DNA of 64,000 nucleotides from Psettodes erumei (Eukaryota; Chordata; Actinopteri; Pleuronectiformes; Psettodidae): positions 3,781,001 to 3,845,000 of the forward strand of contig JAFBJZ010000660.1 in NCBI GenBank assembly GCA_016785225.1, read 5' to 3'. Made by a program: the position numbers and the translations under genes. Numbering within the stretch: position 1 is the stretch's first letter; every line of letters starts with the position of its first letter. Positions 56,201 through 61,500 of this stretch are shown piece after piece. The notes below the pieces were generated by a model, which was given only the letters and a program-made list of their open reading frames with translations, was not told the DNA's origin and did no database searches.

Positions 56201-58590
56201 GGAGAGATGTGTAAATTAATCAGACTTTTTTACCTTCAGCTTAAATGTGCATTTATGCAAAGATCACAAAAAAGGCGTAGCTGTGGTTATAAGAATGAAC
56301 AATAGACATAAGGGTTACGTCTAACTGTTCACCACTTCATCCTTGAAAAAATAATTCATGCACTTCAATGAAACCCAATAACATGTTTAAATAAAGTGAG
56401 AAAATCAGCATAAACAACAACAACGACAACAACAAAATAAAAAAAGTCGTAAGAACATGGCAACATGCAAGAAAGACAACATCTGAGAAAATAAAATGGA
56501 TTTTAATGGGTGTTAGTTCAGAGAGAGTTCTGAGATATGGATTCCCTTGCACTGCAGCAAACTATCTAGTTTCCTTGACAACGGCGGAGCAAATTCTGTG
56601 TCTTAGACGATGGTTTCAAATAATTTTCAAATCCATCTTAACCTGTTAACTCCCAAAAGATAGAGGAAAATGAGAAAGTTAGCTGATATTATTCAGCAGA
56701 TCACAGCCATTTTCAGCCATGTGTGAGAATGAGGCTCCGAGAAGCCTGTTTTCAATGTATTCAAATTTCATGTGTGAGTGCCCAGAGGGATAAGTAACAG
56801 GTAGCTTTAAAGAATGAAAATGGATTCTGTTTCTATGGTCTAGGCCTTTGAGCCCAAATGGAAGTCTTTGGTGAGCGGACTTTGAAGTAGTTTAACTCTG
56901 AATACAGACATGGTGTCATCAAATAATCGTATATAGCATTTGGTTCACAATTGGTGAGGAAGATGGCCATAGTTTTTTCATCTCAAGATCTCATTTGAAA
57001 AAGGTTTAGAAGAAGAAACAGCACTGAGCCTTTCAATCTTCATCATCAAAAAGGGTCAAATATCAAAAAGCCATGAAATGCTGAATAAAGTTGTATATTA
57101 TGATGCGACAGTGGAGTGATTTCCTAAACCATGGTAGCCTAAATGGGAAAAAAAAAGAATAAATTATTTGGTGACAAGTTAGTTGGACAATCAAATTCCT
57201 GCATCAGAGTAGTCACCGAATAATTGATGTTTGATTATGTTAAACCCTCAGTTGAAGTATTGATTCTCTTTGAGGCTTTATGCATTAGAAGAATAATTTA
57301 AATCAGAGAGGAATAGTTTCAATTGCAGCTCTGAATACATTTAGGTCATTGGAAATCATCAAATCAAATCAGAATTTTAAGCACAATATGCTTTAAGTTT
57401 CTCAGCGTGTAGACGCAAGGACACATATTAGGCCAAATAGGGAACTAATCTCTGCCCTTAATTTTTCAGATCATAAAACTGACTGAAAGGTGGATCAATT
57501 TGTTAAATGAGGCAGTACAGGGAGAGTAAATTGTGTGAGAATGAGAAACAGAAAAGCACGGCGATGCGACTGGACAGGGAAACAACATACCTACAGTACA
57601 GGTGTAGAATGGAGATGTGTTAATGAGTACATGTTAGTACCGGTATGTATGTATGTATGTATGGTGTGTTGCAAATCAAAATGGTAATGAAAGGATTTTT
57701 ATAAACAATGACAGCAATTTAAATGGAACAACACATGGAAAAAAATTAAAACATTTCCCAAAAATTGAAATAAACGTAGTAATAATAAAATCTCTGTAGT
57801 AGCTAAACCCACCCACTGGAAAAAAGTGATTCCTGGATAAATTTAAGTGAAATTAACCAAATAACCAAAGGAAAAGTAATGTTTTGCTCTGATAGTGCTG
57901 TTATTTCAATACTTTGTGATTTTATTAAAAATGCTAAGGTGTATGTTGCAAATGTCATGAACTTATACAACTCCAGCCTTTAGTGTATTGGATGCTACAC
58001 TCGATTAAGCTCCAGAGCCTCTTTTTATCTCTCAGAGCAGCATCTATCTGTTCAACTTTTGCCAAGTGTGTTTTTCATATTTAGCTGAAGGGGTGGGTTT
58101 GTCATCGAATGACATTTCATTTATCACGCCTCGAAGGAAATGATTAACTACATCAGGACTGTAGTTTTAAAGCGTTGTTTAATTAATGTTCTGTGAATAT
58201 ATGTATGGGGTAATTTCACTTGCCAACTCACTATGTGACAAAAAAAACAACCCCAAAAACAAACCCACAGAACCCAATTACGTTCTATAGTCAAAGTAAA
58301 TACTCAGAGAAATGGGAAATTTATCTCCCTAGTTCATATGTAGCATTAGAGAATGAGTAGGAAAAAAATAATAATGCAAAACATTTCCACTTAAAAAGGT
58401 GCAGTAAAAGAGAGAGCATGCATGATGAAATTAAGTTTAGTTAACAAAATAAAGTAAAGAAACATAACTATTGTATTACCAGTTTGTGCCATAAATTTAG
58501 CAGATTCAGCTTGCTCCTGCAGGGCCTTTGTGTCATGAACTGATCTTGGCCGCTGACTTTTTACTGTATGCTCTCCGATCATTCCATATT
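1262..58590 (-). CDS. adgrb3: adgrb3 (bai3), adhesion G-protein-coupled receptor B3, partial, 25 internal exons
   Basis: This span is the middle of the adhesion GPCR ADGRB3/BAI3, a neuronal surface receptor. From family knowledge it binds C1q-like proteins and Nogo-receptor family members and signals through ELMO/DOCK-Rac. The exons join as 58590-58480, 55879-55718, 50019-49855, 49139-48975, 47156-46992, 46491-46390, 41086-40980, 39298-39104, 37166-37098, 34209-34101, 28744-28598, 27599-27524, 25822-25720, 25153-25110, 15663-15537, 14454-14351, 14181-14079, 7464-7314, 5488-5419, 5017-4951, 3573-3488, 3126-3028, 2682-2511, 2227-2132 and 1301-1262. All introns are GT-AG, all phases match, and about 945 codons stay open. 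Domain order is linker, four TSP1 repeats, HormR, GAIN/GPS, seven TM helices and the start of the cytoplasmic tail. Residue numbers in the exon entries count from the first (split) codon here. The near-identity to mammalian BAI3, recalled from memory, favours ADGRB3 over ADGRB1 or ADGRB2. Signal peptide, CUB domain and C-terminus are outside the window. Confidence 0.97.
1302..2131 (-). other. Intron, 830 bp, within cytoplasmic tail
   Basis: AT-rich intron; no further exon or element recognised. Confidence 0.65.
2132..2227 (-). CDS. adgrb3: adgrb3 exon 24: proximal cytoplasmic tail
   Basis: A 96 bp exon encoding residues 901-932, [20 protein letters not shown] then [12 protein letters not shown]. 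Mammals have [20 protein letters not shown] then [12 protein letters not shown]. The acceptor is CCTTAG and the donor is ATG|GTAGGC; phase 0-0. It begins with the juxtamembrane helix-8-like segment rich in Arg and Cys. Confidence 0.95.
2228..2510 (-). other. Short intron, 283 bp
   Basis: Short intron between the TM7 exon and the first tail exon. Confidence 0.75.
2511..2682 (-). CDS. adgrb3: adgrb3 exon 23: TM6, extracellular loop 3 and TM7
   Basis: Encodes residues 843-900, including [20 protein letters not shown] (TM6), [20 protein letters not shown] and [17 protein letters not shown] (TM7). SLQGF is the conserved TM7 motif of adhesion GPCRs. The acceptor is TCGCAG and the donor is GAGAG|GTAGAG; 172 bp, phase 2 to 0. 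Identical to mammalian BAI3 over nearly the whole exon. Confidence 0.97.
2683..3027 (-). other. Intron, 345 bp, downstream of cassette exon
   Basis: Short intron with no recognised element. Together with the 361 bp intron it frames the cassette exon in a compact 805 bp interval. Confidence 0.7.
3028..3126 (-). CDS. adgrb3: adgrb3 exon 22: cassette exon of intracellular loop 3
   Basis: A 99 bp exon encoding residues 810-842, [20 protein letters not shown] followed by [13 protein letters not shown]. It lengthens the third intracellular loop by 33 residues, with a C-A-K-C motif and a dense Ser/Thr run. Phase is 2-2, so skipping preserves frame: exon 21 joins exon 23 as RAG-ASLWSS. The acceptor is CCACAG and the donor is CAAT|GTAAGT. 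It matches the mammalian loop segment ([19 protein letters not shown]), and alternative splicing of this loop is known in the family. It has no ATG ORF above 60 codons. Confidence 0.95.
3127..3487 (-). other. Intron, 361 bp, upstream of cassette exon
   Basis: Short intron with no feature recognised beyond the splice borders. Confidence 0.7.
3488..3573 (-). CDS. adgrb3: adgrb3 exon 21: TM5 and start of intracellular loop 3
   Basis: An 86 bp exon encoding residues 782-809, [20 protein letters not shown] then DKKLKHRA, ending within a Gly codon. It matches mammalian BAI3 exactly as I recall it. The acceptor is TGACAG and the donor is GCAGG|GTATGA; phase 0 to 2. Its donor can join in frame to either exon 22 or exon 23. 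Confidence 0.97.
3574..4950 (-). other. Intron, 1.4 kb, within TM5
   Basis: No coding exon or recognised repeat. Confidence 0.65.
4951..5017 (-). CDS. adgrb3: adgrb3 exon 20: extracellular loop 2 and start of TM5
   Basis: A 67 bp exon encoding residues 759-781, [20 protein letters not shown] then VVL. The Cys-Trp pair is the conserved loop-2 CW of class B/adhesion receptors, which forms the disulfide with TM3. The acceptor is CTGCAG and the donor is CTG|GTATGT; phase 2 to 0. It is identical to mammalian BAI3 over these residues. Confidence 0.96.
5018..5418 (-). other. Intron, 401 bp
   Basis: Featureless intron between TM4 and TM5 exons. Confidence 0.7.
5419..5488 (-). CDS. adgrb3: adgrb3 exon 19: transmembrane helix 4
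   Basis: A 70 bp exon encoding residues 736-758, [20 protein letters not shown] then TPS, which is TM4 and the start of extracellular loop 2. Mammals have [20 protein letters not shown]. The acceptor is TTCAAG and the donor is CATA|GTAAGT; phase 1 to 2. Confidence 0.95.
5489..7313 (-). other. Intron, 1.8 kb, between TM3 and TM4 exons
   Basis: No exon or element recognised. A 116-codon plus-strand ORF at 6,919-7,269 has no family resemblance. Confidence 0.65.
7314..7464 (-). CDS. adgrb3: adgrb3 exon 18: extracellular loop 1, TM3, intracellular loop 2
   Basis: Encodes residues 686-735, including [35 protein letters not shown] and [15 protein letters not shown]. The first Cys is the TM3 partner of the extracellular-loop-2 disulfide. 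TM3 is followed by the basic RLIRKR stretch before TM4. The acceptor is CAATAG and the donor is TGGG|GTAAGT; 151 bp, phase 0 to 1. Almost identical to mammalian BAI3 ([15 protein letters not shown]). Confidence 0.97.
7465..14078 (-). other. Intron, 6.6 kb, between TM2 and TM3 exons
   Basis: No exon of adgrb3 or of another gene supported. Two long ORFs (7,905-8,381 minus, 158 codons; 10,697-11,179 plus, about 160 codons) have no recognisable domain, and that many are expected by chance in 64 kb. A T/C-rich block at 11,449-11,800 may be mobile-element derived. Confidence 0.65.
11449..11800 (+). mobile_element. Possible mobile-element remnant, T/C-rich, unclassified
   Basis: Long T/C-rich run with recurring TTTGTCTTTGTCGG, CTGCTCCTGCTTTTGCCTG and TATATTGTCTTGGTCCC. 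This style is common in fish interspersed repeats. Overlapping ORFs here translate to low-complexity Cys/Leu/Phe-rich peptides and are not genes. No terminal repeats were found. Confidence 0.3.
14079..14181 (-). CDS. adgrb3: adgrb3 exon 17: intracellular loop 1 and TM2
   Basis: Encodes residues 651-685, beginning [20 protein letters not shown] then [15 protein letters not shown]. The RYIRSERS loop and TM2 are nearly identical to mammalian BAI3. The acceptor is CTTTAG and the donor is GTG|GTAAGT; 103 bp, phase 2 to 0. Confidence 0.96.
14182..14350 (-). other. Short intron, 169 bp
   Basis: Compact intron between TM1 and TM2 exons with normal GT-AG borders (GTAACT, CTTTAG). Confidence 0.85.
14351..14454 (-). 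CDS. adgrb3: adgrb3 exon 16: transmembrane helix 1
   Basis: Encodes residues 617-650, [20 protein letters not shown] then [14 protein letters not shown], which is TM1. The acceptor is CCACAG and the donor is GGAG|GTAACT; 104 bp, phase 0 to 2. The exon starts ACC ATG GAG, so its Met codon sits in a strong Kozak context (A at -3, G at +4). Mammals have [20 protein letters not shown]. It has no long ORF of its own. Confidence 0.96.
14455..15536 (-). other. Intron, 1.1 kb, between GPS and TM1 exons
   Basis: In the transcript sense a UG-rich run (TGTGTGTGTATATGTGTGTG) lies at 15,468-15,441, about 70-100 nt downstream of the exon 15 donor, and GT/GC-rich sequence continues to about 15,265. No exon seen. 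Confidence 0.7.
15441..15468 (-). repeat. UG-rich intronic run downstream of the GPS exon
   Basis: On the plus strand this reads AGACACACACATATACACAC. In transcript sense it is a TG-rich tract 70-100 nt after the exon 15 donor. Confidence 0.9.
15537..15663 (-). CDS. adgrb3: adgrb3 exon 15: GPS cleavage-site region and tethered agonist
   Basis: Encodes residues 574-616. It begins [14 protein letters not shown], carries [19 protein letters not shown] and ends just before TM1. It supplies three of the four GPS Cys and the second Trp. The STFAIL segment corresponds to the Stachel tethered agonist. The residues at the usual cleavage triad are R-V-S where most adhesion GPCRs have H-L-S/T; I recall mammalian BAI3 as R-L-S. 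The acceptor is TTGCAG and the donor is ATA|GTAAGT; 127 bp, phase 2 to 0. Confidence 0.97.
15720..16650 (-). promoter_or_regulatory. Candidate intragenic CpG-island promoter
   Basis: This stretch has many CpG dinucleotides (ACGCGCGGAG, GCCGGAGCGG, TGCGCGAT, CCGCGGAAG) in an otherwise CpG-poor intron. It lies directly upstream, in transcript direction, of the GPS exon. On the minus strand there is a TATAAATA at 15,803-15,796 and a good free donor (CACAG|GTAAAT) whose exon would end at 16,073. This suggests, but does not prove, an alternative first exon. Strand and activity are inferred. Confidence 0.4.
16321..16337 (+). repeat. 17-nt poly-G tract
   Basis: An uninterrupted run of G inside the CpG-rich island, preceded by GAGAGGGGA. 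It could form a G-quadruplex and is prone to sequencing error. Confidence 0.95.
23707..23725 (+). repeat. AAC trinucleotide microsatellite
   Basis: Six AAC units followed by AAAAG in the 9.4 kb intron. Confidence 0.93.
25110..25153 (-). CDS. adgrb3: adgrb3 exon 14: first segment of the GPS motif
   Basis: A 44 bp exon encoding residues 560-573, [14 protein letters not shown]. It supplies the first Cys and first Trp of the GPS subdomain and matches mammalian GTLNPYCVLWDDS. The acceptor is CTTCCAG and the donor is AT|GTAAGT; phase 0 to 2. It joins exon 15 through a split Met codon. It is too short for ORF prediction and is recognised from its conserved C-x-L-W-D. Confidence 0.93.
25154..25719 (-). 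other. Intron, 566 bp, with candidate conserved element
   Basis: Contains an ATC trinucleotide repeat (25,213-25,238) and, at about 25,477-25,550, a cluster of TTGCAAAT, TTAATTA, CAATTAA and CATTGTG motifs resembling POU, homeodomain and SOX sites. Confidence 0.55.
25213..25238 (+). repeat. ATC/TCA trinucleotide microsatellite
   Basis: About eight consecutive ATC units 60 bp upstream (transcript-wise) of the 44 bp exon 14. Confidence 0.95.
25720..25822 (-). CDS. adgrb3: adgrb3 exon 13: GAIN-B
   Basis: Encodes residues 525-559, starting [20 protein letters not shown] and ending [10 protein letters not shown]. The NHT sequon aligns with mammalian NYT. The acceptor is CTCAG and the donor is AAT|GTAAGC; 103 bp, phase 2 to 0. 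It forms beta strands of GAIN-B preceding the GPS. Confidence 0.95.
25823..27523 (-). other. Intron, 1.7 kb, within GAIN-B
   Basis: No exon, RNA gene or recognised repeat. A poly-T run lies near 26,566-26,576. Confidence 0.65.
27524..27599 (-). CDS. adgrb3: adgrb3 exon 12: GAIN-B
   Basis: A short 76 bp exon encoding residues 500-524, containing [20 protein letters not shown]. It aligns with mammalian SSVFVLGAVLYKNLDLILP. The acceptor is TTTTAG and the donor is CCAAA|GTAAGA; phase 1 to 2. The most divergent GAIN segment in the window is around this exon's ends, where fish has SPK and mammals have TLR. Confidence 0.94.
27600..28597 (-). other. Intron, 1.0 kb, within GAIN-B
   Basis: A poly-T run near 27,886-27,900 is the only feature seen. 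Confidence 0.65.
28598..28744 (-). CDS. adgrb3: adgrb3 exon 11: GAIN-B
   Basis: Encodes residues 451-499, including [40 protein letters not shown] and KGLFVSQSA. It is the start of the beta-sandwich GAIN-B. The acceptor is CTGCAG and the donor is GCAG|GTATGT; 147 bp, phase 1-1. Identity to mammalian BAI3 is very high until the last ten residues (mammalian KSIFTPVSS, fish KGLFVSQSA), a surface region that diverges. Confidence 0.96.
28981..29215 (+). mobile_element. Possible mobile-element remnant, T-rich, unclassified
   Basis: A T/C-rich segment reading TTTTGCCTG, TTTTGGCTTTTTCC, TTTTGGTC and ending GCATTTTGGGTCTTGG. Its style resembles the 3' ends of several interspersed repeats of fish genomes. 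No terminal repeats, poly-A tail or coding remnant were found, so this is only a suspicion. Confidence 0.3.
30101..30124 (+). repeat. (GT)12 microsatellite
   Basis: Twelve uninterrupted GT units, followed by an interrupted GTGTTTTTGT tail. It is deep inside the intron between exons 10 and 11. Confidence 0.97.
34101..34209 (-). CDS. adgrb3: adgrb3 exon 10: GAIN domain
   Basis: Encodes residues 415-450, beginning [20 protein letters not shown] and ending [10 protein letters not shown] plus one residue. It aligns with mammalian [20 protein letters not shown]. The acceptor is GCCCAG and the donor is TTGG|GTGAGA. The exon is 109 bp, phase 0 to 1. It has no ATG ORF of its own and was found by reading the strand. 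A homeodomain-like AT-rich block lies just downstream in the intron. Confidence 0.96.
34210..37097 (-). other. Intron, 2.9 kb, within GAIN domain
   Basis: No coding exon recognised. ORFs of up to 122 codons on either strand (for example 34,832-35,200) have no family resemblance. Confidence 0.65.
37098..37166 (-). CDS. adgrb3: adgrb3 exon 9: GAIN domain
   Basis: A short 69 bp exon encoding residues 392-414, starting [20 protein letters not shown] and ending AQK. It matches mammalian [20 protein letters not shown]. The acceptor is CCACAG and the donor is AAAG|GTAAGC; phase 0-0. Its presence in frame between exons 8 and 10 is required to preserve the helical GAIN-A subdomain. Confidence 0.96.
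37167..39103 (-). other. Intron, 1.9 kb, within GAIN domain
   Basis: No exon or RNA seen. A CA-rich run (about 37,830-37,849) and an AT dinucleotide patch (38,270-38,290) are the only simple repeats noted. Confidence 0.65.
39104..39298 (-). CDS. adgrb3: adgrb3 exon 8: start of GAIN domain
   Basis: Encodes residues 327-391, including [20 protein letters not shown] and [20 protein letters not shown]. This is the all-helical start of the GAIN domain (GAIN-A). One sequon is present in RNVTET. The acceptor is TTGGAG and the exon begins GTT CAG GGG CAC, giving V-Q-G-H where mammals have I-K-E-H. The donor is CAA|GTGAGT. Length is 195 bp, phase 0-0. Nearly every other residue matches mammalian BAI3. 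Confidence 0.97.
39880..40345 (+). mobile_element. Degenerate 3' fragment of a non-LTR retrotransposon (LINE, L2/CR1-like)
   Basis: Translated plus-strand pieces resemble the C-terminal end of fish LINE ORF2. [17 protein letters not shown] is near 39,920-39,970. A KLIHKAS segment is near 40,013-40,035. [16 protein letters not shown] is near 40,082-40,130 in a different frame. The reading frame is broken by several stops and frame changes, so the copy is dead. The 3' part is rich in TTGCAC-type motifs (TTTTGCAC, ATTGCACTC) like fish LINE tails. The subfamily assignment comes from remembered consensus and needs a repeat search. Confidence 0.6.
40405..40500 (+). repeat. Possible dispersed-repeat fragment (GAGGAGGTTATG motif)
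   Basis: The sequence GAGGAGGTTATGTTCTTTAA, followed by CTGTCTGTT, TCAACAGGATTATG and an AAAAAGTAATGGAGGGATTTTCAT-like segment, resembles a dispersed repeat I have seen in several eukaryotic genomes. It abuts the LINE fragment and may or may not be part of it. Confidence 0.25.
40980..41086 (-). CDS. adgrb3: adgrb3 exon 7: hormone-receptor-like domain, second half
   Basis: Encodes residues 291-326, including [20 protein letters not shown] and [14 protein letters not shown]. It supplies the last two HormR Cys and the conserved AFWEQPS tryptophan. The acceptor is CTACAG. The donor is TCA|GTAGGT, weaker than its neighbours because the exon ends in A. The length of 107 bp takes phase 1 to phase 0, which is exactly what exon 8 requires. 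It matches mammalian [20 protein letters not shown]. Confidence 0.96.
41087..46389 (-). other. Intron, 5.3 kb, inside the HormR domain
   Basis: No exon seen. A long GT microsatellite with a G-run lies at 41,172-41,218, only 86 bp from the exon 7 acceptor. Several 60-120 codon ORFs on both strands have no family resemblance and are treated as chance. Confidence 0.7.
41172..41218 (+). repeat. GT(n) microsatellite followed by a poly-G run
   Basis: About 18 GT units run from 41,172 to 41,208 and continue into a run of 11 G. In the adgrb3 transcript this reads as poly-C then CA repeats, ending about 86 nt upstream of the exon 7 acceptor. Confidence 0.97.
46390..46491 (-). CDS. adgrb3: adgrb3 exon 6: hormone-receptor-like domain, first half
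   Basis: Encodes residues 257-290, including [19 protein letters not shown] and ending [10 protein letters not shown]. This is the N-terminal half of the HormR domain, with two Cys and an N-glycosylation sequon: N-A-T at the exon end. The acceptor is CCTCAG and the donor is ACAG|GTAATG; 102 bp, phase 1-1. It corresponds to mammalian [20 protein letters not shown]. Confidence 0.96.
46492..46991 (-). other. Intron, 500 bp, between TSP1-4 and HormR exons
   Basis: AT-rich intron with nothing recognisable beyond the splice signals. Confidence 0.65.
46992..47156 (-). CDS. adgrb3: adgrb3 exon 5: thrombospondin type-1 repeat 4
   Basis: Encodes residues 202-256, beginning [18 protein letters not shown] and ending [16 protein letters not shown] is the Trp ladder and CSKSCDGG fits the O-fucose site. 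The acceptor is TTTTAG and the donor is CCAG|GTGAGC; 165 bp, phase 1-1. It has no ATG-initiated ORF of its own and was found by reading the minus strand. The match is mammalian BAI3 TSR4, where two further Trp/Arg positions differ (WNQWGHWSG). It completes the four-TSR array expected for ADGRB3. Confidence 0.96.
47157..48974 (-). other. Intron, 1.8 kb, between TSP1-3 and TSP1-4 exons
   Basis: No coding exon, RNA gene or clear repeat family identified. A TGATGATGACTG-type short repeat near 48,860 is trivial. Confidence 0.65.
48975..49139 (-). CDS. adgrb3: adgrb3 exon 4: thrombospondin type-1 repeat 3
   Basis: Encodes residues 147-201, beginning [18 protein letters not shown] and ending SRECHNPDC. 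It carries the WQEWSSW C-mannosylation ladder. The CSVTC-A-N-G segment fits the O-fucosylation consensus. The exon is 165 bp, phase 1-1, with acceptor CCTCAG and donor ACAG|GTAAAA. It matches mammalian BAI3 TSR3 nearly residue for residue ([14 protein letters not shown]). In family work the third repeat has been implicated in Nogo-receptor binding; that is recalled and not visible here. Confidence 0.97.
49140..49854 (-). other. Intron, 715 bp, between TSP1-2 and TSP1-3 exons
   Basis: No gene or element seen. An A-rich low-complexity run sits near 49,270-49,300 on the plus strand. Confidence 0.7.
49855..50019 (-). CDS. adgrb3: adgrb3 exon 3: thrombospondin type-1 repeat 2
   Basis: Encodes residues 92-146, a full 55-residue TSP1 repeat beginning [19 protein letters not shown] and ending NIALCP. 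It has the WEEWSPW tryptophan ladder for C-mannosylation and the CSFTCG O-fucosylation motif. The acceptor is CCGCAG and the donor is CCAG|GTATTA, giving a 165 bp phase 1-1 exon. The closest match I recall is mammalian BAI3 TSR2 ([17 protein letters not shown] is shared). Confidence 0.97.
50020..55717 (-). other. Intron, 5.7 kb, between TSP1-1 and TSP1-2 exons
   Basis: No exon or RNA gene recognised. A TG repeat lies at about 53,297-53,319, and a T-tract interrupted by one G at about 53,084-53,107. A homeodomain-site-rich block (GTAATTAATTAAG) lies at about 55,005-55,090. A short direct duplication of CTGGCACTTG occurs near 51,133-51,155. Confidence 0.7.
53297..53319 (+). repeat. TG(n) microsatellite
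   Basis: About 11 TG units in the intron between TSP1-1 and TSP1-2, more than 2 kb from the nearest exon. Confidence 0.95.
55718..55879 (-). CDS. adgrb3: adgrb3 exon 2: thrombospondin type-1 repeat 1
   Basis: Encodes residues 38-91, a complete TSP1 repeat beginning [18 protein letters not shown] and ending VCNNTAPCP. The WSQW motif is a C-mannosylation site, and CSVTCG fits the C-x2-3-S/T-C-x2-G O-fucosylation consensus. Six Cys are present for the usual three disulfides. The repeat is 54 residues (162 bp), one codon shorter than the next three, and phase 1-1. It is almost identical to mammalian BAI3 TSR1. TSRs of the BAI family mediate extracellular ligand binding. Confidence 0.97.
55880..58479 (-). 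other. Intron, 2.6 kb, between linker and TSP1-1 exons
   Basis: No coding signal found. It holds a G-rich plus-strand block at about 55,922-56,022 next to the TSP1-1 acceptor, an AAC-rich low-complexity run at about 56,415-56,437, a GTAT repeat at 57,643-57,663, and an AT-rich, possibly regulatory block at 58,100-58,190. Confidence 0.7.
57643..57663 (+). repeat. GTAT tetranucleotide microsatellite
   Basis: Five GTAT units followed by GTGTG in the intron before TSP1-1. Confidence 0.93.
58480..58590 (-). CDS. adgrb3: adgrb3 exon 1 of window: linker between CUB and TSP1 repeats
   Basis: Encodes residues 1-37, containing [15 protein letters not shown] and ending KFMAQTG. This matches the mammalian BAI3 linker ([15 protein letters not shown], then AAKFMAQTG). 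The acceptor is CATAG and the donor is ACTG|GTAATA. The exon is 111 bp with phase 1 on both sides, so skipping it would keep frame. It carries a basic SQRPRS stretch and no Cys. It joins in frame to the first TSP1 exon through a split Gly codon. Confidence 0.95.
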
Positions 58591-61500
58591 CTATGGGACA
58601 AAATAGAGGTTGATATGAAAGCTAGGCTTAAACATGATCTTCTGAGGACAAAAGCTTATTACATACTGTTTTTCAGGAGGTTCGAAGCAACTGCAGTACA
58701 TGGCTAGAAACAAAGACCACACAAGTTTGTATTTAATTTGTCTTTTACTCTAGGGCATAGAACAATGCAACGAATTTATAAGGGTGAGTTGGAGGTATTA
58801 ATTGAGCTTGAAAGCACAGCGTAGACACATAGCAGACATGCAAATAAACTCACATTGGGTTTTTTTTTGCTGTTTTTTTTTAAAGACTCTAACACTTCGT
58901 CAGACCAGCTCCCTCCCTCCCACCCTCCTGCACACCCAGGGAAAAAAGAAAACAAAATGAAAGTAAAAATGTGTAAGCCATCAGAAAGCCACAGAGGAGG
59001 GGGGTCATGGACATAACATGCTATTGATCCACAGTTTCCTCACCAGTTTTTTATCTTTGTGGGATTTCTTTTTTTGTTGTTGTTGTTACACCCAGTCCAA
59101 AATATTGCGAGCCTTTTGTGAAATTAGACAAATGTATTCTGAGCTGTATTCATTACAATGCATGCCCTCTTTGCTTCCCATGAAGGGGCAAAGAGACAAT
59201 GAGTTCTGACGCCACACTGAGAAAAGTGGTGCTAGCGACGTTGCGCGTGGTCCAAGAATTTGCATCAGCTGTTTTAAGTTCGGAGCGACAAAACAACATT
59301 TATCTGTTTTACTTACTTAAATAGCTCATGCAAATTGTTTCAATTCAAAACTAGCATTACCTTTGCCAGTGTGGTCCTATGAGGTGATTATATCATTTCC
59401 AAATAGGCAATGCGTGTGATGCATCCACAACAAATTCACACATAGCTTATGTTAGTACATTAGACAATACAATGCATCAGCCATTGATAGGGAGGATATT
59501 TAAGCCATCGCATCAAATAAACTGTAGTTTGTAGCCTCAGAATTCTGTGTTTCCTACAGAGAGACCGTAAACTGAGAAATCTGTCTCATCTGATCATGTT
59601 CCACCGAAGACTAAAATTTTATGACTAATTATACGGTAAATCACTTGACTACAAAAAAGGAAAAAAGAGAAAAGGCAGCTGTTTGATCTGCACATCAGAC
59701 GGTTGGCATTAACCAAATCATATCAACAGACATGTTCTGTGATTGGATTAAGAAAAAGAGAGAAATAAATCAAGACAACTCTGACTCGGAGTTGTCAGCT
59801 GCATTCAAACAACGTCCCTTGCCAGTCATCAGGGAAACGGCGCTTGTGTTTGCATAAAAAAAAACAAAAAAACCTGAAGATGAAGAGGGTATAATGAAAG
59901 GAGAGAAAGCCGCCAGGTAGAAGCAAACATTGCAGCCCTTTGATGCCGATCGGTATCTTCAGAACCATGACCGCACAAAGTACCGTGCTTCGGGAGCATG
60001 TTCAAAGGTCTCTCAGTCTGATTTGATGGTGTCCACATCTGTTCTGCTCAAATTAAGCGCAAGGCACTGTGTGAACTCTGCGGCAGACAAAGCACGTGCA
60101 GGTACACCGGAGCGTTGGACAAACGGCGGGCGGTCGATCTAACGTTCAGTCATGTAAGGCTAACTACTGTAGATGCTTTGACATGTTATTTCTTCGGCGT
60201 GTTTCGCGCTCTGCCCCGCGGTGTCGTCAAACCGCTTCCCCATTTGGCAGAGTAAAATGGCTGTCCGATTTAGTCAGCCTGAACGTCTGCCGCTTTGCGA
60301 AAATCCTGCGAAAGCGGGGCACACTGCTGTTTTAACGAAATTACACAAATGGGACTCAACGCTAAAAGCTATTAGAGAGCATGCAGTAGCACTTTCATGC
60401 CACTTGGCTCAGCAGGACTGGATGGTTATCGGCAATGTTTAAAAAATGACATGACTTCTTTTGAGGCTTCCCCACCCCTCTCTTTTCAATAACATTCAGT
60501 GTTAATAATGCAAAAAAAAGGGCTTGAAATATGGACACATCACTGTCCTGGATTCCATAACGGAGCAACAGAAAATCTGAATTTTGTGTGATTTGCGATT
60601 AGATACTGTACTTAAAGAAGCCCTCTGTTCTGTTTACATTTAAAAGCAACATAAATCCGAAGGAACTAGTCCGTCCCTGTATCGAGGAGGACATACTGTA
60701 CAGCATGTGACACTAGAGGCTCTTTTATTCTATATTGTCCCTTTTTTAAACAATAATCAGCCTGAATGGCCTCACAGATCATTCATCGCAACTCTGTCGC
60801 ACCTTCCGAAAACGACTTGCCTCTGCAAAGCATTGATCAGCTCAGCCTATTAAACGGGGATATTAGCCCTACACTCAGTCACTCCGAATCTAATCTAGCT
60901 CTGAGCAGCTCATGATGAACAACACAACAAAAGCACTGCGACATGAAAGATATTATGAAATCGTCATTAGACACGCTGTCAGGACGATACCTTAGTGACA
61001 AAACCGTCATTACAGAGGGTATCAAACGTTTTTATTTATTTATTTATTTTTCCATATACAGGCGTTTCTTCATCGCAGGCCCATCGTTTCATAGTGGATG
61101 TTTGAGTAATTATATCTAAATTAATCTGGACAGGAAGCTATTACAGAAGCTCAACCTGTTGGAACACAAACGAGAACTGGTTAATTTAGTGGACGAGAAG
61201 TCTCGGTTTATAGTGCAGGAGACCGGAGTCTGTTTTGATGCCACCGCGCCGAGATGGTTATCCTAATGCTGTCTTTCAGAGAGCCCGAGGTAGGATGGAA
61301 AAGAGCAGGGTGTCAAGACACGACACCGGGAGAAGTACTGAGAAATAAGCACAACGGATGTAATTGCACTACGATGACTGTATTCAAGCCCGTGGCTATA
61401 TAACAGTAAACAGGAGAGGCACGCCAGAATTTTAATAATGGTGGGACAGCCTATTATCATTTGTCAAAGCACTCCACAACAATGTGTCTTCACTGTATTA

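Noticed and set aside
58679..58700. GGTTCGAAGC as a tRNA T-loop
   Set aside because: No matching acceptor stem, D-arm or anticodon arm around it.
60096..60442. Overlapping plus-strand ORFs in the CpG-rich patch as a gene
   Set aside because: Two frames are open together, as expected from CpG-rich, stop-poor DNA; no domain recognised.
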